From Pseudofabraea citricarpa (lineage: Eukaryota; Ascomycota; Leotiomycetes; Helotiales; Dermateaceae), in assembly GCA_029641185.1 (NCBI GenBank), contig JAPWGK010000001.1:2802501-2866500 (forward strand): a DNA stretch of 64,000 nucleotides, written 5' to 3'. The notes below the pieces were generated by a model. It saw only the letters and a program-made list of their open reading frames with translations. It was not told the origin of the DNA and did no database searches. This document shows, piece after piece, positions 35,942-47,450 of the stretch (its first letter is position 1; each line of letters begins with the position of its first letter). The position numbers were made by a program, and so were the translations under genes.

Positions 35942-38727
35942 GGTAGGGCCACAGGATGATCATGGAGGATGGGGTCCCGTACCGCACCGCACTGTATCGT
36001 GTGTTTGTTGGTCCAGGGTCCAGGTGTGCAGGTGTGCAGTGTGCACTGTGCAGGAAGGGAACTGGAGATTATTTGTTGCAAACGAAGGGTCCATTGGGGC
36101 CTGGGCGCGCCACTCTTACTAGCTCAAGCAGCAAAACCTGCAATGGAACACGAGAAAGCACCAACACCAACAACAACAACAACAACAACAACTCTCATGA
36201 GCCTCTAAAAACGAAAGCAAACCCAAACATACTGTATTACATAGGGGTGCCGCGGGCAGCGAGTGTCCCGTCTGCAGCAAATAGCGACTCAGGCGGAAAT
36301 CCGGCGATGCGGGATGCTCTTCACAGCTACTTGGTGGGTGGCAGCCATCGAAAGAGCAAAGCAACTCAACCCTGGTCCTGGGTTCAGCAACTGAGTCTTA
36401 CAGGGTAATGCCCGCCTCCCCGGCACTCACTCGAGAATTTACTTACCTTGTACTTCCGTACAGTGTTAACAATCTCTTCGGCATCTGAGGGAATCCCTGA
36501 AACAGACATGTCGCTTGTTTGCCATCCACCATTCAACCATTGCCATCGCAGCTCGGGTGGAGAAAAGCCACATTCCCCTTAGTTGGCAGCATATACGGAG
36601 CCCGAGAGTGCTTATTATTTGGGCCCATGTGTTGTCCTGCGCTCTTCATGACCTAGTCTCTCAGACTCAGATGCTCAGATACCATACTCCGTCACTCAGT
36701 TCCTGAGCTGCTTGCGGCACTGCGAGCCAGACCTCACTCCAAAAATCCGAAAGAGTTGTCGAGACACAGCTGGAGCTTCTGTAACAAGTCGCTGGGAGAA
36801 ATCCGCATTTTTGACTTCCCGGCACTCGCAAAGGTGGGCGATTGGTCCGCATCGCCTTGTTTGCCTGGTGCTGGTGGCGACCAAACTGATCAAGCGACCG
36901 GAGCACTTGCGCTGCTGTGTTATTGCAACGGCATATTCAACCATATCCAGAATGCTGTGTCGCCAGCTGCCAGATCATGAGAAACGATCGCTATCCTGCA
37001 CTGCAAGGCTACACGCACACAACCGAACACCAACAATGTCCCACGATTCCAAGTGATACTGTTTAACGGCATGGGATTTATGGGAATCTGGACGTTGTGT
37101 GAATAAGGTTATGGCTTTCTCGTTCCGCGGGCCAGATTCTTGGTGAATATCCAATTTGGCTTGCCCGACTTTATCCCGAATCCATTATGGCCAGTCTCTC
37201 AATTCCACCCATGTTCTTTCGCTGGAATATTCGGCATAAGGAAGCAGAGGGCATCGATGCCAGGGAGCATTTAAACTCTTGCGAGACACCTTGATCAGCT
37301 GGTGATAAGAGATTACCAGAAGATTTTTCCGCTTTCGAAGTCACAAGTAGCCACTCTTGTGATATAAGAATCCTTACTTCGACTGTGTCGTCCTCGAGTA
37401 GTAACAATCTTCGGTGGGCATCAAAGTAGAGTGGGTATGGCCGTTTAGCGGGCGTACTATGTTTGCAGCAACACGCACACAGTTCAACGTCTCGGAACTA
37501 CGGGATACCGGCTGCTAACTTACTTTCTATTCAAACAGTTTGATCCCGCAAGCTCTAACACATGAGAAAGGCTTGTATTCTTTTCGCCTTTCGCAGCTGG
37601 AAATTGTGATTGAGTTCTGTTGGTGGCGATGATCAGGATTATCTCCATCGTCGAGAGCAGTATCACATGCAAGGCATGCTGTTCTGATCGACAAGTGGAA
37701 ATATTGCAGGTATCAGAGCTGTTGCTACTGTCCCTGCAGTACATGGAAAATAGCCAGCTGCCAATGGCAGCAGCAAAGTAAGTCCTATCAGACCATTTAG
37801 AAATCGACGTACTGTTTAGCTTCAAGCTTTGTGGGCATTGATAACAGAATGTTATGTAGGAGCGCTTTAACACTACCTTCTCCATCTTTTCTATTTAAGG
37901 GTAGCCGGAGCAACCTTTCACAACACTTCCTTAAAACTTCTGCAAATGTGCCAATGGCTATCACTGCAGATTGGATAAGCTCCTAGAACGGCCACAAAGT
38001 GTGTTTCATTGCAAAACACAAAGTAGTGAATATAGCTATAACAAGATTAGCAGCTCATTGTGTTCCCGGCCAGTTATATTGTGATTGGCATGCTGCGGTG
38101 TTTGTTTGAAAACGACTTTGTGATCATTGCTTGTGGAATATAAAGGATGCTACATTCATCGAACGGATCACGAGAAGGATTTGCCAATGATCATGATGAT
38201 AGAAGCGGCAAATGCCAAACAAGCCATGAAGATATGGTCCAAGTATACTCAACAGTGTCCTACAGGTTTGTAGATACGAAAGAGTTGAGAGGGTCGGAAG
38301 TTAGCTGACGGCCGAAATCAAGGAAATGGATGATATCATGTGACTTATTACATGACTTTAGCAAGCTTATTATTGGCTAATCGCAACATGCTACAGATTG
38401 CTGAGCTCGAGATTTAAGGGCTTTATGACGCTACTAGGCTGGATAACAGTTTCTATATCAGTAAAGCTAGTTCCTGAACAATCCATCGGCATCCGGCAAT
38501 CTCGGTTTCACAACATCTTGATGCTGACAGAGGTACACTGCTTTGTTGCAGATGAAAGAGTAGCTAATATCATACAATCGAATCATCTTCTCCCTCCACC
38601 TTCCTAAGTCGTTTGTCTCCATGTATACCACAGTATTCGAAGTACACCATGGAATTAAGAAGAAAGTTGCCTTCTAAAGTGTTTTGATTCGTCCCATATG
38701 TACAATCGACTCCAGACCCAATCTCCT
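35942..38727. other. Intergenic, 2.8 kb, no gene supported
   Basis: It holds the kinase promoter on the left, with a CAA trinucleotide microsatellite at 36161-36192, and the NDUFB3-like 3' flank on the right. Small frames near 36,712-37,056 and 37,520-37,885 have no recognisable protein features. No tRNA-like cloverleaf was spotted. Confidence 0.4.
36161..36192. repeat. CAA microsatellite
   Basis: About ten tandem CAA/CCAACA units on the plus strand, upstream of the histidine kinase start. Noncoding. Confidence 0.9.
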
Positions 38728-39129
38728 TCAGTGATGCTCCTCCCCGTGTGCCTCTCCGTGTCCGTGGTCGTCCTTGAGGAACAAGTATTCATAACCACAG
38801 TATGCTGCAAAGGCTACCGTCGCAATGCCCAAGCCAGGAAAGCTGCCCTTAAATCGGTTGAATCGCGTGAAGGGTCCAGAGTATCTCCATGCCTCCCTAA
38901 CGATGGCAAATCAGCAAGGACTTTTTGAGATAGCAGAACATGAACACCAGTCACTCACCGTCTTGCCCATGGATCATTCGCAGGTGCCCCGCTGGCTGCT
39001 GCGAGGGCTTTCGGGTCGAATCCCGTGAGGTTTGCGCGTGGGGCTCGTAATACTCTATGGGAATTTTAGCAAAGGCCAGTATACAGGTGTACAGTGTTAA
39101 ATTGGCCACACGAACCTAGTGAAACGCAT
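38728..39129 (-). CDS. NADH:ubiquinone oxidoreductase B12/NDUFB3-like accessory subunit
   Basis: Three exons: 39129-39116, 39054-38959 and 38896-38728, 92 residues. It is too broken by introns to appear as one long frame. Family marks are the N-terminal NDPWARREAWRY segment, then a single membrane anchor (GLGIATVAFAAYCGYEYLF) and a His-rich C-terminus. This supernumerary subunit sits in the membrane arm of mitochondrial complex I. The first exon holds only 14 coding bases. Gene orientation is divergent from CAF1, whose start lies about 350 bases away, so a shared promoter is likely. Length is normal for the family. Confidence 0.9.
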
Positions 39130-39482
39130 CTTGAGTTTGTTTAGTTGCGTCAATGTCTACTGTCCAAAGCTCTAAGGTTGGATGAATTCACACTAGTGGG
39201 CGGCTATTAAGCGCCGTGGCGCTTAACGCATTTGCCGTACTGGTCTATGAGAATGGATCTCAGTGACGATCTGGATAACGCCAACACGACTTCTTAAACC
39301 AACCCAAGAATTGAGCGAAGACGATCTGCGAACAAGAATCACCTCCGAATCCTTTACGTCGGCATCTGTTCTGAGTCACAAGCCAATAGCTCCTCAATCG
39401 CGCGTCCCTCACGCTGCGCCCATGAACTTCGAACATCTTCCTCGATCTTTCTGGAATAGCATACATAGCACGTAAAATCAGA
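39130..39482. promoter_or_regulatory. Shared divergent promoter, NDUFB3-like and CAF1 genes
   Basis: About 350 bases between two start codons facing away from each other. It must hold both core promoters. A CT-rich stretch lies near 39,430-39,460, just before the CAF1 ATG. Confidence 0.6.
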
Positions 39483-41005
39483 ATGCCTCCTCCGCTGCAG
39501 CGCTTCGGCGCGCCCAACAATATGGCGGCGCACTATCAACAATACCCAGCTCATTCTCAGGCGCACACAGCTGGCCTCCCCCCGCCCTCACTTGCATCGA
39601 ACCCAGGTTTCATGAACGCGAATTCCCTGCAGAATCCGTTCGGGAATGGAAATTCTCTCGGCATGGGTGGTGCATTCGGTGCGGCGACTGGGTTAAATCT
39701 GGCTGGCGGGAGTGGACTCGCCAGCCAAGCTGCGCAGATGAGCTTCGCACACGGGGCTGTCCTTCAGCAGCAAGCACATAATGGTATGGGTTCTCCAGGA
39801 ACGAGAGCGATGGCGAATAAGGGTAGAATAAGGGATGTGTGGGCGGGGAATCTTGAGGAGGAGATGGCTATGCTACGACAACTAGTGGACAAGTATCCAT
39901 ACATCGCCATGGTCAGGAAGAGACACTCTTGCGCGAGATATGATGACTGACAGGCTATCAGGATACGGAGTTTCCAGGACTTGTAGCACGGCCGATGGGC
40001 GCCTTTCGCGGGAAGAGTGATTACCATTACCAGTGCCTACGATGCAATGTCGATCTACTGAGAATTATACAGATTGGTATCACGCTATTCTCGGAGGAGG
40101 GAGAATCACCACCGGCCACACAGTCAGCGGACGAACTTAATATACCTGGAGGGCGTAAATTTGGTGGATTAGTACAATTACCGGTGGCGTGGCAGTTCAA
40201 CTTCAAATTTTCTCTGAAGGACGACATGTACTCGCAGGTGTCAATAGATGCACTACAGCATGCGGGTGTGGATTTCCAAAGCCTAGAGCGGGATGGGATT
40301 GACCCTTTCAACTTTGCTTCTCTTCTTATAAGCTCCGGTCTTGTTTGCGATGAGGACGTTCGCTGGATATCGTTTCATGGTGGTTATGACTTTGGATATC
40401 TCACAAAACTCCTGATCTCGAAACCTCTACCTGATGACGAGGTTGAATTCGACATGCTCATGAAAAAGTTCTTCCCCAGTATTTACGACATCAAGTACCT
40501 TATGAAGTATGCAATCAGGCAGCACGGAATGGGCCAGCTTACACCTTCGGATAGCCAGACGGCTGAGATCCTCCAGAAGTTTGAGCAGAAGTCTGGTCTT
40601 GAGAACATTACCGAGATATTCAAGATCAAGCGTCAAGGTGCGGCACATCAAGCTGGTTCAGACTCGTTAGTAACGGGCAAGGTCTTCTTCAAGATGAGAG
40701 AACGTATCTTCAATGGCGATATCAACGATGACCATCTGGGAAAGGTATGGGGGCTTGGCTTTCCTGATCTAAATCCCGTGACGCATTCTACGCCACAACA
40801 CTATCACCAACAGCTACAGGAGAATACAACACCGAACCAGAACGGATCCAATTTCACTAACGGTACTCCAAGTACGCCTAATACTGGAAATGCGGGACTT
40901 GTGAGCACACCAGCACATGCAAGCAATGGAGGGAACATTGGGCCTTTGACACCCGGAGGTGGTGGAGGCGTGTTTGGACAATTCCATTTCAGTAGTAACA
41001 AGTAG
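39483..41005 (+). CDS. CAF1: CCR4-NOT complex deadenylase CAF1/POP2
   Basis: Two exons (39483-39911 and 39962-41005), 490 residues. The N-terminal 115 residues are rich in Gly, Asn, Ala and Gln and probably disordered, as in other filamentous fungi. Then comes the DEDD-type nuclease: first motif MDTEFPG (the intron falls just before its first Asp), a second Asp in HGGYDFGYL, and the final region AAHQAGSDSLVTGKVFF. This ribonuclease shortens mRNA poly(A) tails as part of CCR4-NOT in the cytoplasm. The C-terminus has a Thr/Asn/Gly-rich tail ending in a glycine run and FGQFHFSS, common in fungal orthologues. All expected acidic residues are present, so activity is likely. Confidence 0.95.
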
Positions 41006-41766
41006 ATAGGATTAGTTGACATGATGATTTGGGAAGACTTTTCTTAGTTACTCGCGGTCATATGGCGGTTTGCGAGGAGCGGAGTTTATATCTGGCGCGG
41101 ATGCTTCTGAATCCTGGAGGAGTTCATGGAAATTCTGTGTCTGGAATTGTACATTAAAATCAGTAAGGTGCATGGATATGGATGCGGAGCCGTTTCTCGA
41201 TTCTCGATTCTCGTATGTGATTTACTACCGAAGCAATATTTGTGAATAGTGAAGGGGAGTTAGTCTTTTGGTCTTCGATAGGATGTTCTGACTGACTGAC
41301 AAAGCAATTACTATATCATTTACCCTCTCCAAAGCGGCCAAGTCACGAGCAGTCGGATTTAAGACTGTTTAATCGATCGGCTCGGCTCTAGCTGCACAAC
41401 GTCATCGTGGTTGGATTTTTCGAATCCTCCATCTGCAGCTGCAGACTTAAAGCCGCTTCTTGGTATTGCGAATCTTCTTTCCCCGTGGGACATTATCGGA
41501 CCATCGTGCTATATGATGCAATGTTTTCCTGAGCTTGTCTCCGCTGGACCCGTTGTATCGGTACAGCATGCATCGCCACGAGTAAGGTAAGGAAAGGTAT
41601 AAGTTGAGTTCAGATTCCACCCAAGCTTCGACATCTCCATCTCTCTTGTACCCCTCACTGCCGTACTCAACCCCTCATTGAATCCCTTTACATCCTCGAC
41701 CACCAAGCCAAACAAAAGCCCTCTTCGAGTGTTTCCACAGCTATCTCTATCCCTCTCTCACACACA
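41006..41766. other. Intergenic, CAF1 terminator and next promoter
   Basis: About 760 bases. A pyrimidine-rich stretch precedes the next gene (41,640-41,766). No gene seen. Confidence 0.5.
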
Positions 41767-42641
41767 ATGGCTTCCCCGCGTGTTCTCCTCCTCGGCGGCC
41801 ATGGAAAGATCTCTCTCCTCATGACGCCCAAGATCGTCTCGCGCTCTTGGAGCCTCACATCTGTAATCCGCAACCCAGATCAGAAAGCGACGATCCTCGA
41901 CGCGGGGAAGAACGGACCCGGCAGCATCGACGTGTTGATTGCATCGCTGGACGACGTGAAGACGCAAGCCGACGCCCAGAAGATCCTCGACCAGGCGAAA
42001 CCAGACTACGTCGTCTGGAGTGCTGGTACGTCTCTCCCCGTCTCTCGCTCTCTCAACTTCCAAGGCTAATTTGTATGTGATGTGTAGGCGCGGGAGGCAA
42101 AGGCGGTGCAGCGAGAACATATGCCATTGACCGCGATGCGGCAATCGCCTTTATCAAATCGAGCATCGCGACGCCGTCGATCAAGAAATTCCTGCTCGTG
42201 TCGGCGCTGTCGTCGCGGCGGGAGAAGGCGCCGTGGTGGGATGCTGAGTGCTGGAGCACGGTGCAGAAACTGAACAACGACGTGTTGCCGGATTACTACA
42301 AGGCGAAGCTGGCGGCTGATGAGGTGCTGACGGTTCTGGGCAACCAGAGAATGCAGCAGGATAAGAGCTTTAGCTATGTCTTGGTCAGGCCGGGCATGCT
42401 GGCTGATGACCCTGAGAGTGGGAGTGTCGAGTTGGGCAAGACGAAAGCTAAGGGCAAGGTAGCTAGAGGCGATGTGGCAGACGTGGCTGTGAGGTTGTTG
42501 GAGAAGGAGGGCGTGAGTGGTTGGGTGGATGTTCTGGGTGCGCCTGGCAAGGAGGTTGGAAGTGAGGTGGAGAGGATTGTGAAGGAGAAGGTGAACGCCG
42601 TAGATGGTGAGAACTTGGAGGCTATGAAGTCGAGTCTTTAG
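41767..42641 (+). CDS. Atypical short-chain dehydrogenase-like NAD(P)-binding protein
   Basis: Two exons (41767-42025 and 42088-42641), 270 residues. A Rossmann fold starts with VLLLGGHGKIS, a variant of the TGATGxIG dinucleotide motif, and continues with VVWSAGAGG, which replaces the usual NNAG turn. The middle KFLLVSALSS supplies the serine strand. DYYKAKLAADE resembles the YxxxK helix. The motif order fits atypical SDRs (NmrA/UDP-sugar or YwnB-like) that often bind NADP(H) without clear catalysis. No signal or membrane segment; likely cytosolic. Related fungal proteins are annotated as NAD-dependent epimerase-like proteins of unknown function; no substrate is evident here. Confidence 0.82.
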
Positions 42642-43839
42642 GATCGCTATGAATTAGATACCAATGAAAATCCGTAATAATGTCTCTGCTCCCATGTGAT
42701 ATTCTTATTGCATACTAGCTTGTCTTCGAAGCCGGCATAGATGCCATGCCTCCTTGATAGTTTTCAGCATAAAGTACCTGCTCGCTTATTCTTAATTGAC
42801 TCTGACGAACACCAGGCCACGCTACAGTACGAAAGCTAACTCTAAACCCTAATGCAAGCTATGCATCGATATCCTGTCCTGCATTTCCATACGAGGAAAA
42901 GCCATAGAAGCCATATCACTACACTCTTTATAAGCCAGAACTCTGTTCCGCCATAAACTCTGATATATCACGCTGTACACAATACAAAACAACCAAACAC
43001 CTCGCTTATATTCTCTTCACTCCCCTTCCGCTCCCTCACATAAACACTTCCCTTCCCTACCTTACCAGTCTTCTCTTCAATAATCTCTCTATCCCTAAAA
43101 TTCTTCTTCCAATAATATCACGCTCTCGGTAGGCATCCCGATATTCCTCAACCCTCTGGAAAAGAAAAGGCAACGAAAGAAAAAAAGGAAAAGGAGAGAA
43201 GTTTTCAAATCCTTTTCTGTGTGTGTCTTTTGGACCTCGTTACTCAGATTCTGCCAGTCACTTAGTTCTCGTCGTCATCGCAGCATGTGCTCGTGCAGAG
43301 TCCGCAGTCGAGGAACCAGGACATTTTTGCTTATTCTTTTTCTCTTTTGCTGATTCTGGGGGTTGCAACACAGTCCTATTTGTTGCTCCGATGAGTTTTT
43401 TTCTCTTCTTTACTGTGGTGCTTTGGCGAGTGACTTTGGTTTCTTTTTGTTGTGGTTGGTGGTTTTTATTTGCTTTGGAAAACTAGATGGTCTTTCTTTG
43501 CGCTTGGGGATGAGGTCGGGGAGGAAGGAGAAAAAGCTTTGCAAGGTAGCGATATGGGGATTTATATATGTGGCGGGGATGACTTGGGATGATTCACGCA
43601 ATTGTTTGCATGTAAGCTGACGTGAATGACTTCTCTTATTGGTATTGGAGATATGATCCACTCAGCAGTCATAAATATGAAAATAACAGAGGATGGCCTT
43701 CAAGGAGTACACATGGAAAGCTTTCTGAATGTGAAAGATCATTTCAAATTGGCAGGTAGGAAACACCAACTAAAACTACACCAATTCGTGATACGCAAAT
43801 AACTAGTCATACAAGTTGGCGAACTCATTCAAACAAGCG
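42642..43839. other. Intergenic between convergent genes, CT-rich
   Basis: About 1.2 kb. A pyrimidine-rich tract runs from 42,990 to 43,110 and a T/G-rich tract from 43,320 to 43,490. Small open frames have no family support. Confidence 0.45.
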
Positions 43840-45123
43840 CTATGTCGATTCCCATTCTCCTCCCTCGGCCTCGTCGGCCTCTCTCAGTATACGGACAAGC
43901 TCATCCTTCGTGGCGTGGCTCCTGTGGTGAATGTCTCGCCTCGTGCAAAACCGTATGAGTGCCGTAACATACATGTCCTCGTATTCGATCTCTCCCGTAT
44001 CAAGCCACTTGATCATAGAAGCTTTGGGGCCAAAACCCGGCATCTCCCTTTCCCTGCATATCGCCTGGAGTTCTCGTTCGGATTTGTCAGCCCACTCGGA
44101 GTCCTGCCACTTATAGTCACAGATATGCACGGGGTGTTTATTTGTTCCGGCCAGTCGAGCTCTGTAGTCGAGAGCACGCAGTTTCTCCTCGCGTTTCAAA
44201 AGCTTCGACGCGATCACCGGCTGCCCAATTCTGGTTTCCAGCTCAACCCTCGTGTCCGCATGTTCTTTCCGGATGAATTTGACATGGCCGCGCGTGGTTT
44301 TGCGGTCATCGGCCAGGAGGCGTTTTATTTGTGCTGCCTTGGTACCCGAGGTTGGTAAGTTACGATGTTCAAGAATGCCTGAGAGTTTATACTGAGTGAA
44401 ATCCGGATATGGGTTGTAGCTCTTGTCCATAGCCCGCTCGTGTCTCGAGATCAGTTCTTTCTCGAGGTACTCGCACAGTGAGAGCTTGCCGTAGAGTTCG
44501 CCATCTTCTGAATTCCCCGTGTCTCGATCATTCATGTCGTTGATTCTCAGTCGTTGGATCTTGACCTCCTTGGAGCCGCAGCTCGACATTCTGATATGTC
44601 GGTTCTTGAGTCTTTCAGACATTTGCTCCGATAGCAGAGTTGTGTAGTCAATTGAGGAATTCTCCAGTCGCGTAATCATCTCTTCCCTGGTCCCCAAAGG
44701 TGACATCCAGCGTTCGGTTAGAAAGCGTCGTAATTTGCTGTTGTCTTTCGTACTGTAATCTATCTCCTCCTTTCCAGAAAACGCAGATGCTTCATCTCGA
44801 GTATTTGAACCTCGACCGAGGCCACCAGTCGGCATTGAAATCTCTTCCTGGTCATCATTTTCGGATTCATATCGTTTTAACCTGACTGGTTCATCTGACA
44901 TTATCGTTTGCTTCTTGCGACCACTCTTTTTCTGACTCTTCTTGGTTGCTGCTTGAGATTTACCTCGACTGCTTCGTCGGGGCAAAGTAGAAACAGAGTC
45001 CGATTTGCTTTTGTTTCCTATATTCTTGGAGCTTTTCCCTGCTTCAACCTTTGCAGCTTTGGTTGACGCGCTGGAGGACGCGTTCGGATCAACTTCAGCC
45101 AATGGCCGTTTTGCACGAGGCAT
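43840..45123 (-). CDS. Protein with five SAP-like (helix-extension-helix) motifs
   Basis: A single exon of 427 residues. The N-terminal 75 residues are Ser/Lys-rich with basic nuclear-localisation-like runs (KKSQKKSGRKK). Five SAP-like motifs follow at about residues 125-155, 165-195, 243-273, 347-377 and 386-416. Each has a hydrophobic helix, a turn with Gly or Ser, then a second helix ending in Arg-Leu or similar; the clearest is the third, LEHRNLPTSGTKAAQIKRLL. SAP motifs usually bind AT-rich DNA or chromatin. No catalytic domain is seen. Multiple SAP copies in one protein suggest a DNA-binding scaffold or nuclear matrix factor, which is inferred. The C-terminus is acidic. I cannot name an orthologue. 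Confidence 0.72.
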   Translation of the reverse strand: MPRAKRPLAEVDPNASSSASTKAAKVEAGKSSKNIGNKSKSDSVSTLPRRSSRGKSQAATKKSQKKSGRKKQTIMSDEPVRLKRYESENDDQEEISMPTGGLGRGSNTRDEASAFSGKEEIDYSTKDNSKLRRFLTERWMSPLGTREEMITRLENSSIDYTTLLSEQMSERLKNRHIRMSSCGSKEVKIQRLRINDMNDRDTGNSEDGELYGKLSLCEYLEKELISRHERAMDKSYNPYPDFTQYKLSGILEHRNLPTSGTKAAQIKRLLADDRKTTRGHVKFIRKEHADTRVELETRIGQPVIASKLLKREEKLRALDYRARLAGTNKHPVHICDYKWQDSEWADKSERELQAICREREMPGFGPKASMIKWLDTGEIEYEDMYVTALIRFCTRRDIHHRSHATKDELVRILREADEAEGGEWEST

Positions 45124-46256
45124 TATTGCAGCTTGGATGAAAAAGAAAAGTTGTTTTTAATCATTCGAAAGTACACAATGATAGAAGGGGAATTGATAAA
45201 AGTTGAAGGACTTCTTTGACTTGTTGTGGTGGTTGTGAGAGTGATGAAAGGTAGAAAGGGAGGACGAAGTGCCTGTGCTGTTTCATCCCCGCGTGTGACA
45301 TCATATTTTATGAGGTCACTCGATAATAAGTTATACATGTCAATAATAAAACAGCTGTCGCATATCCCTTAGAGACTTAAACTCTCACACAATTAAAACA
45401 TAAATTACGAATAATATAAGTCAGGAAAGGCTTACAAGTTCAACCATCTTACCTGACAGAGCCGGTTCAGTATCTGATAAAGACACAAAAACTACCATTT
45501 CAAAACGGGATGCAATAACTTGAAGCTCTAAACCACAACATATCGGAGTCGAGACGAATAATGACCTATACAGCAACAGTGAATATATTTACGGTAACCT
45601 TGATGGTGAGGCACTGCTAATCCTTAAGAATTCGCGAAGAAGAAAATCCATTAGATTCTATCAGACTACGAGATGTATGTAGAGGATCCACTACTCTTCT
45701 TTGTTTTCTTCGTCGTCTTCTCCTTCTCCCTCTTCTCTCTGACAAGAGGCAATGACAACAAAATAAGCATTAACAGCAGAATACAAAATTACAATAGCAT
45801 GATAAGAGTCACATGGTTTCGATTGAATGACTGACATAAGTTAAATTTCAAGTTGCAGTCAGGCGCAGTTGAAAGATGTCGCAGTATGAGGAAGTGTTGA
45901 GATTGCCTCACATTAGCAGAAGGACAAGTTACCTAAGAAAGATCGACAAAGCTGAAACAATTGTATTTCTCTACTTCTAGTCATCCTTCGTGATACTTTT
46001 CGTGAACTTCATGTACGCATTACTCATGACTCATATACCCATATACCTCAAAAATCTCCGAGGAATGAAATTCCCTACCAATACTCCAAAACCCAAAACT
46101 TCATATAATCGTATATCCATATGTCTCAAGCCTCTCCAAGGAGGAATGAATCTCTTTACCAGAACCCCCAAGATCAAAAGAAAGAAAAAAGCTCTCGACA
46201 CCGACCAAACCAAGTAACTCCACCGTACCCTCATCCCAAAATACCATATTTTCAGT
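45124..46256. other. Intergenic, AT-rich, no gene seen
   Basis: About 1.1 kb of AT-rich sequence with a short purine/pyrimidine tract (45,690-45,740, CTTC-type). No recognisable gene. Confidence 0.45.
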
Positions 46257-47444
46257 TCAGACCGAGTCGAGAGCGTTCGCAGGCAGGATATCCAAAGCAT
46301 CATCACGTTTTTCTTGCAGAAGAAACTTGCTCTTGCTGCAGTTATACCTCAACTCTTTGTTGCCGCCCATGAAAGGGATGAGCAATTCGTAAAGGTATGG
46401 GCCACCAAACCCGCCTCGCACCATCTCACAATCCGCAGCGGCAGACGTCAACAAGCTGACTTTGTTACCGAACTTATTTGTGTGGAGTCTATACAGGCGT
46501 TTGCAAGTCAGGCCGAGGCAAACGCTGTGTGCTGGATTATTTATGAATCTCCATATCCGTTTGAAGATTTCCAGGGGAAACTTCTGAAATAGAAGAACCC
46601 CTTGGAGAAAAAGTTTAAGTGCCTTTTCATCGCTCAGAATTTCTTCGTCCAAGTTTCTCGCGATGTTCACTGGCTGCTCGAAGTAGGATGATCGATTGGA
46701 TCTTCTACCAAAGGCTTTTCGGCGTGCACGGTATGCCTCCCATGCAAGAGGACCCAACACTGGTTTTATATGCTGCCCTGCGAGACCCCTTGGAATTGGA
46801 TGTATTGCTTGAGGCATAATCTCTAGGCTGTATAATTTCCAGATCTCATCTTGCTCCTGGGTATCTTGTGTTGAATTTGCTGGGCGAGATGTGAGACTTT
46901 TTGAAGATGTCTCTGGAGGTACGTGAATTGACATTGGGAACTTTGAATGTTGATGTCTTAATGGACGAGAGTCGTATATTGAATTTGCTGGGTCAGAATT
47001 GAAACTGGTTGAGGGTTCTGCAAGGGAAGAGATGTGACTTGACATTGGAAGCGTCGAATGTCGATGTCTTAATGGATGAGAGTTGTATATTGAATTTGCT
47101 GGGCGAGACGTGAAACTAGTTGAGGGTTCGCCGAGGGAAGGGAAGTGACTTGACAATGGAAGCTTCGATTGTTGAAGCGTTGAATTTGCTGGGCGAGACA
47201 TGAAACTGGTTGAGGGTTCGCCGAGGGAAGGGAAGTGACTTGACAATGGAAGCTTCGATTGTTGAAGCGTTGAATTTGCTGGGCGAGACATGAAACTGGT
47301 TGACGGTTCAATTGGGAAAGGGACGTGACTTGACATTGGGAACTTCGAATGTCGATGTGCTAGTGGATGGGAGTCTTGTGTTGAATTTGCTGGACGATAT
47401 GTGAAACTGTTTGACGGCTGTTTGGAAGGTACGTGGCTTGACAT
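46257..47444 (-). CDS. Repeat-containing protein with F-box-like C-terminus
   Basis: A 395-residue frame from ATG 47444. Six tandem units of 27-37 residues fill the first half, each built around HxPS...EPSTSF..RPANS and ending in a short linker. Two unit lengths (30 and 36-37 residues) alternate. An F-box-like sequence follows at about residues 295-335: LFQKFPLEIFKRIWRFINN, then LGLTCKRLYRLH. If real, it would link substrates to SCF ubiquitin ligases. A possible tiny first exon with its own ATG at 47577 (MPTQ, donor GTATGC) could join to an acceptor at 47451; I left this out as unsure. Two repeat units are almost identical at the DNA level, a sign of recent duplication. Confidence 0.65.
   Translation of the reverse strand: MSSHVPSKQPSNSFTYRPANSTQDSHPLAHRHSKFPMSSHVPFPIEPSTSFMSRPANSTLQQSKLPLSSHFPSLGEPSTSFMSRPANSTLQQSKLPLSSHFPSLGEPSTSFTSRPANSIYNSHPLRHRHSTLPMSSHISSLAEPSTSFNSDPANSIYDSRPLRHQHSKFPMSIHVPPETSSKSLTSRPANSTQDTQEQDEIWKLYSLEIMPQAIHPIPRGLAGQHIKPVLGPLAWEAYRARRKAFGRRSNRSSYFEQPVNIARNLDEEILSDEKALKLFLQGVLLFQKFPLEIFKRIWRFINNPAHSVCLGLTCKRLYRLHTNKFGNKVSLLTSAAADCEMVRGGFGGPYLYELLIPFMGGNKELRYNCSKSKFLLQEKRDDALDILPANALDSV
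46890..47440. repeat. Coding tandem repeats (about 90-111 bp units)
   Basis: Six tandem units, with the middle pair (about 47,095-47,275) nearly identical over 90 bases. They encode the HxPS...RPANS units on the minus strand. Period differences of 18-21 bases between unit classes come from presence or absence of a linker segment. Confidence 0.88.
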
Positions 47445-47450
47445 TAGGGG

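Noticed and set aside
39010..39035. 'gggtcgaatccc' string resembling a tRNA T-loop
   Set aside because: It lies within the NDUFB3-like coding exon and has no matching acceptor, D or anticodon stems around it.
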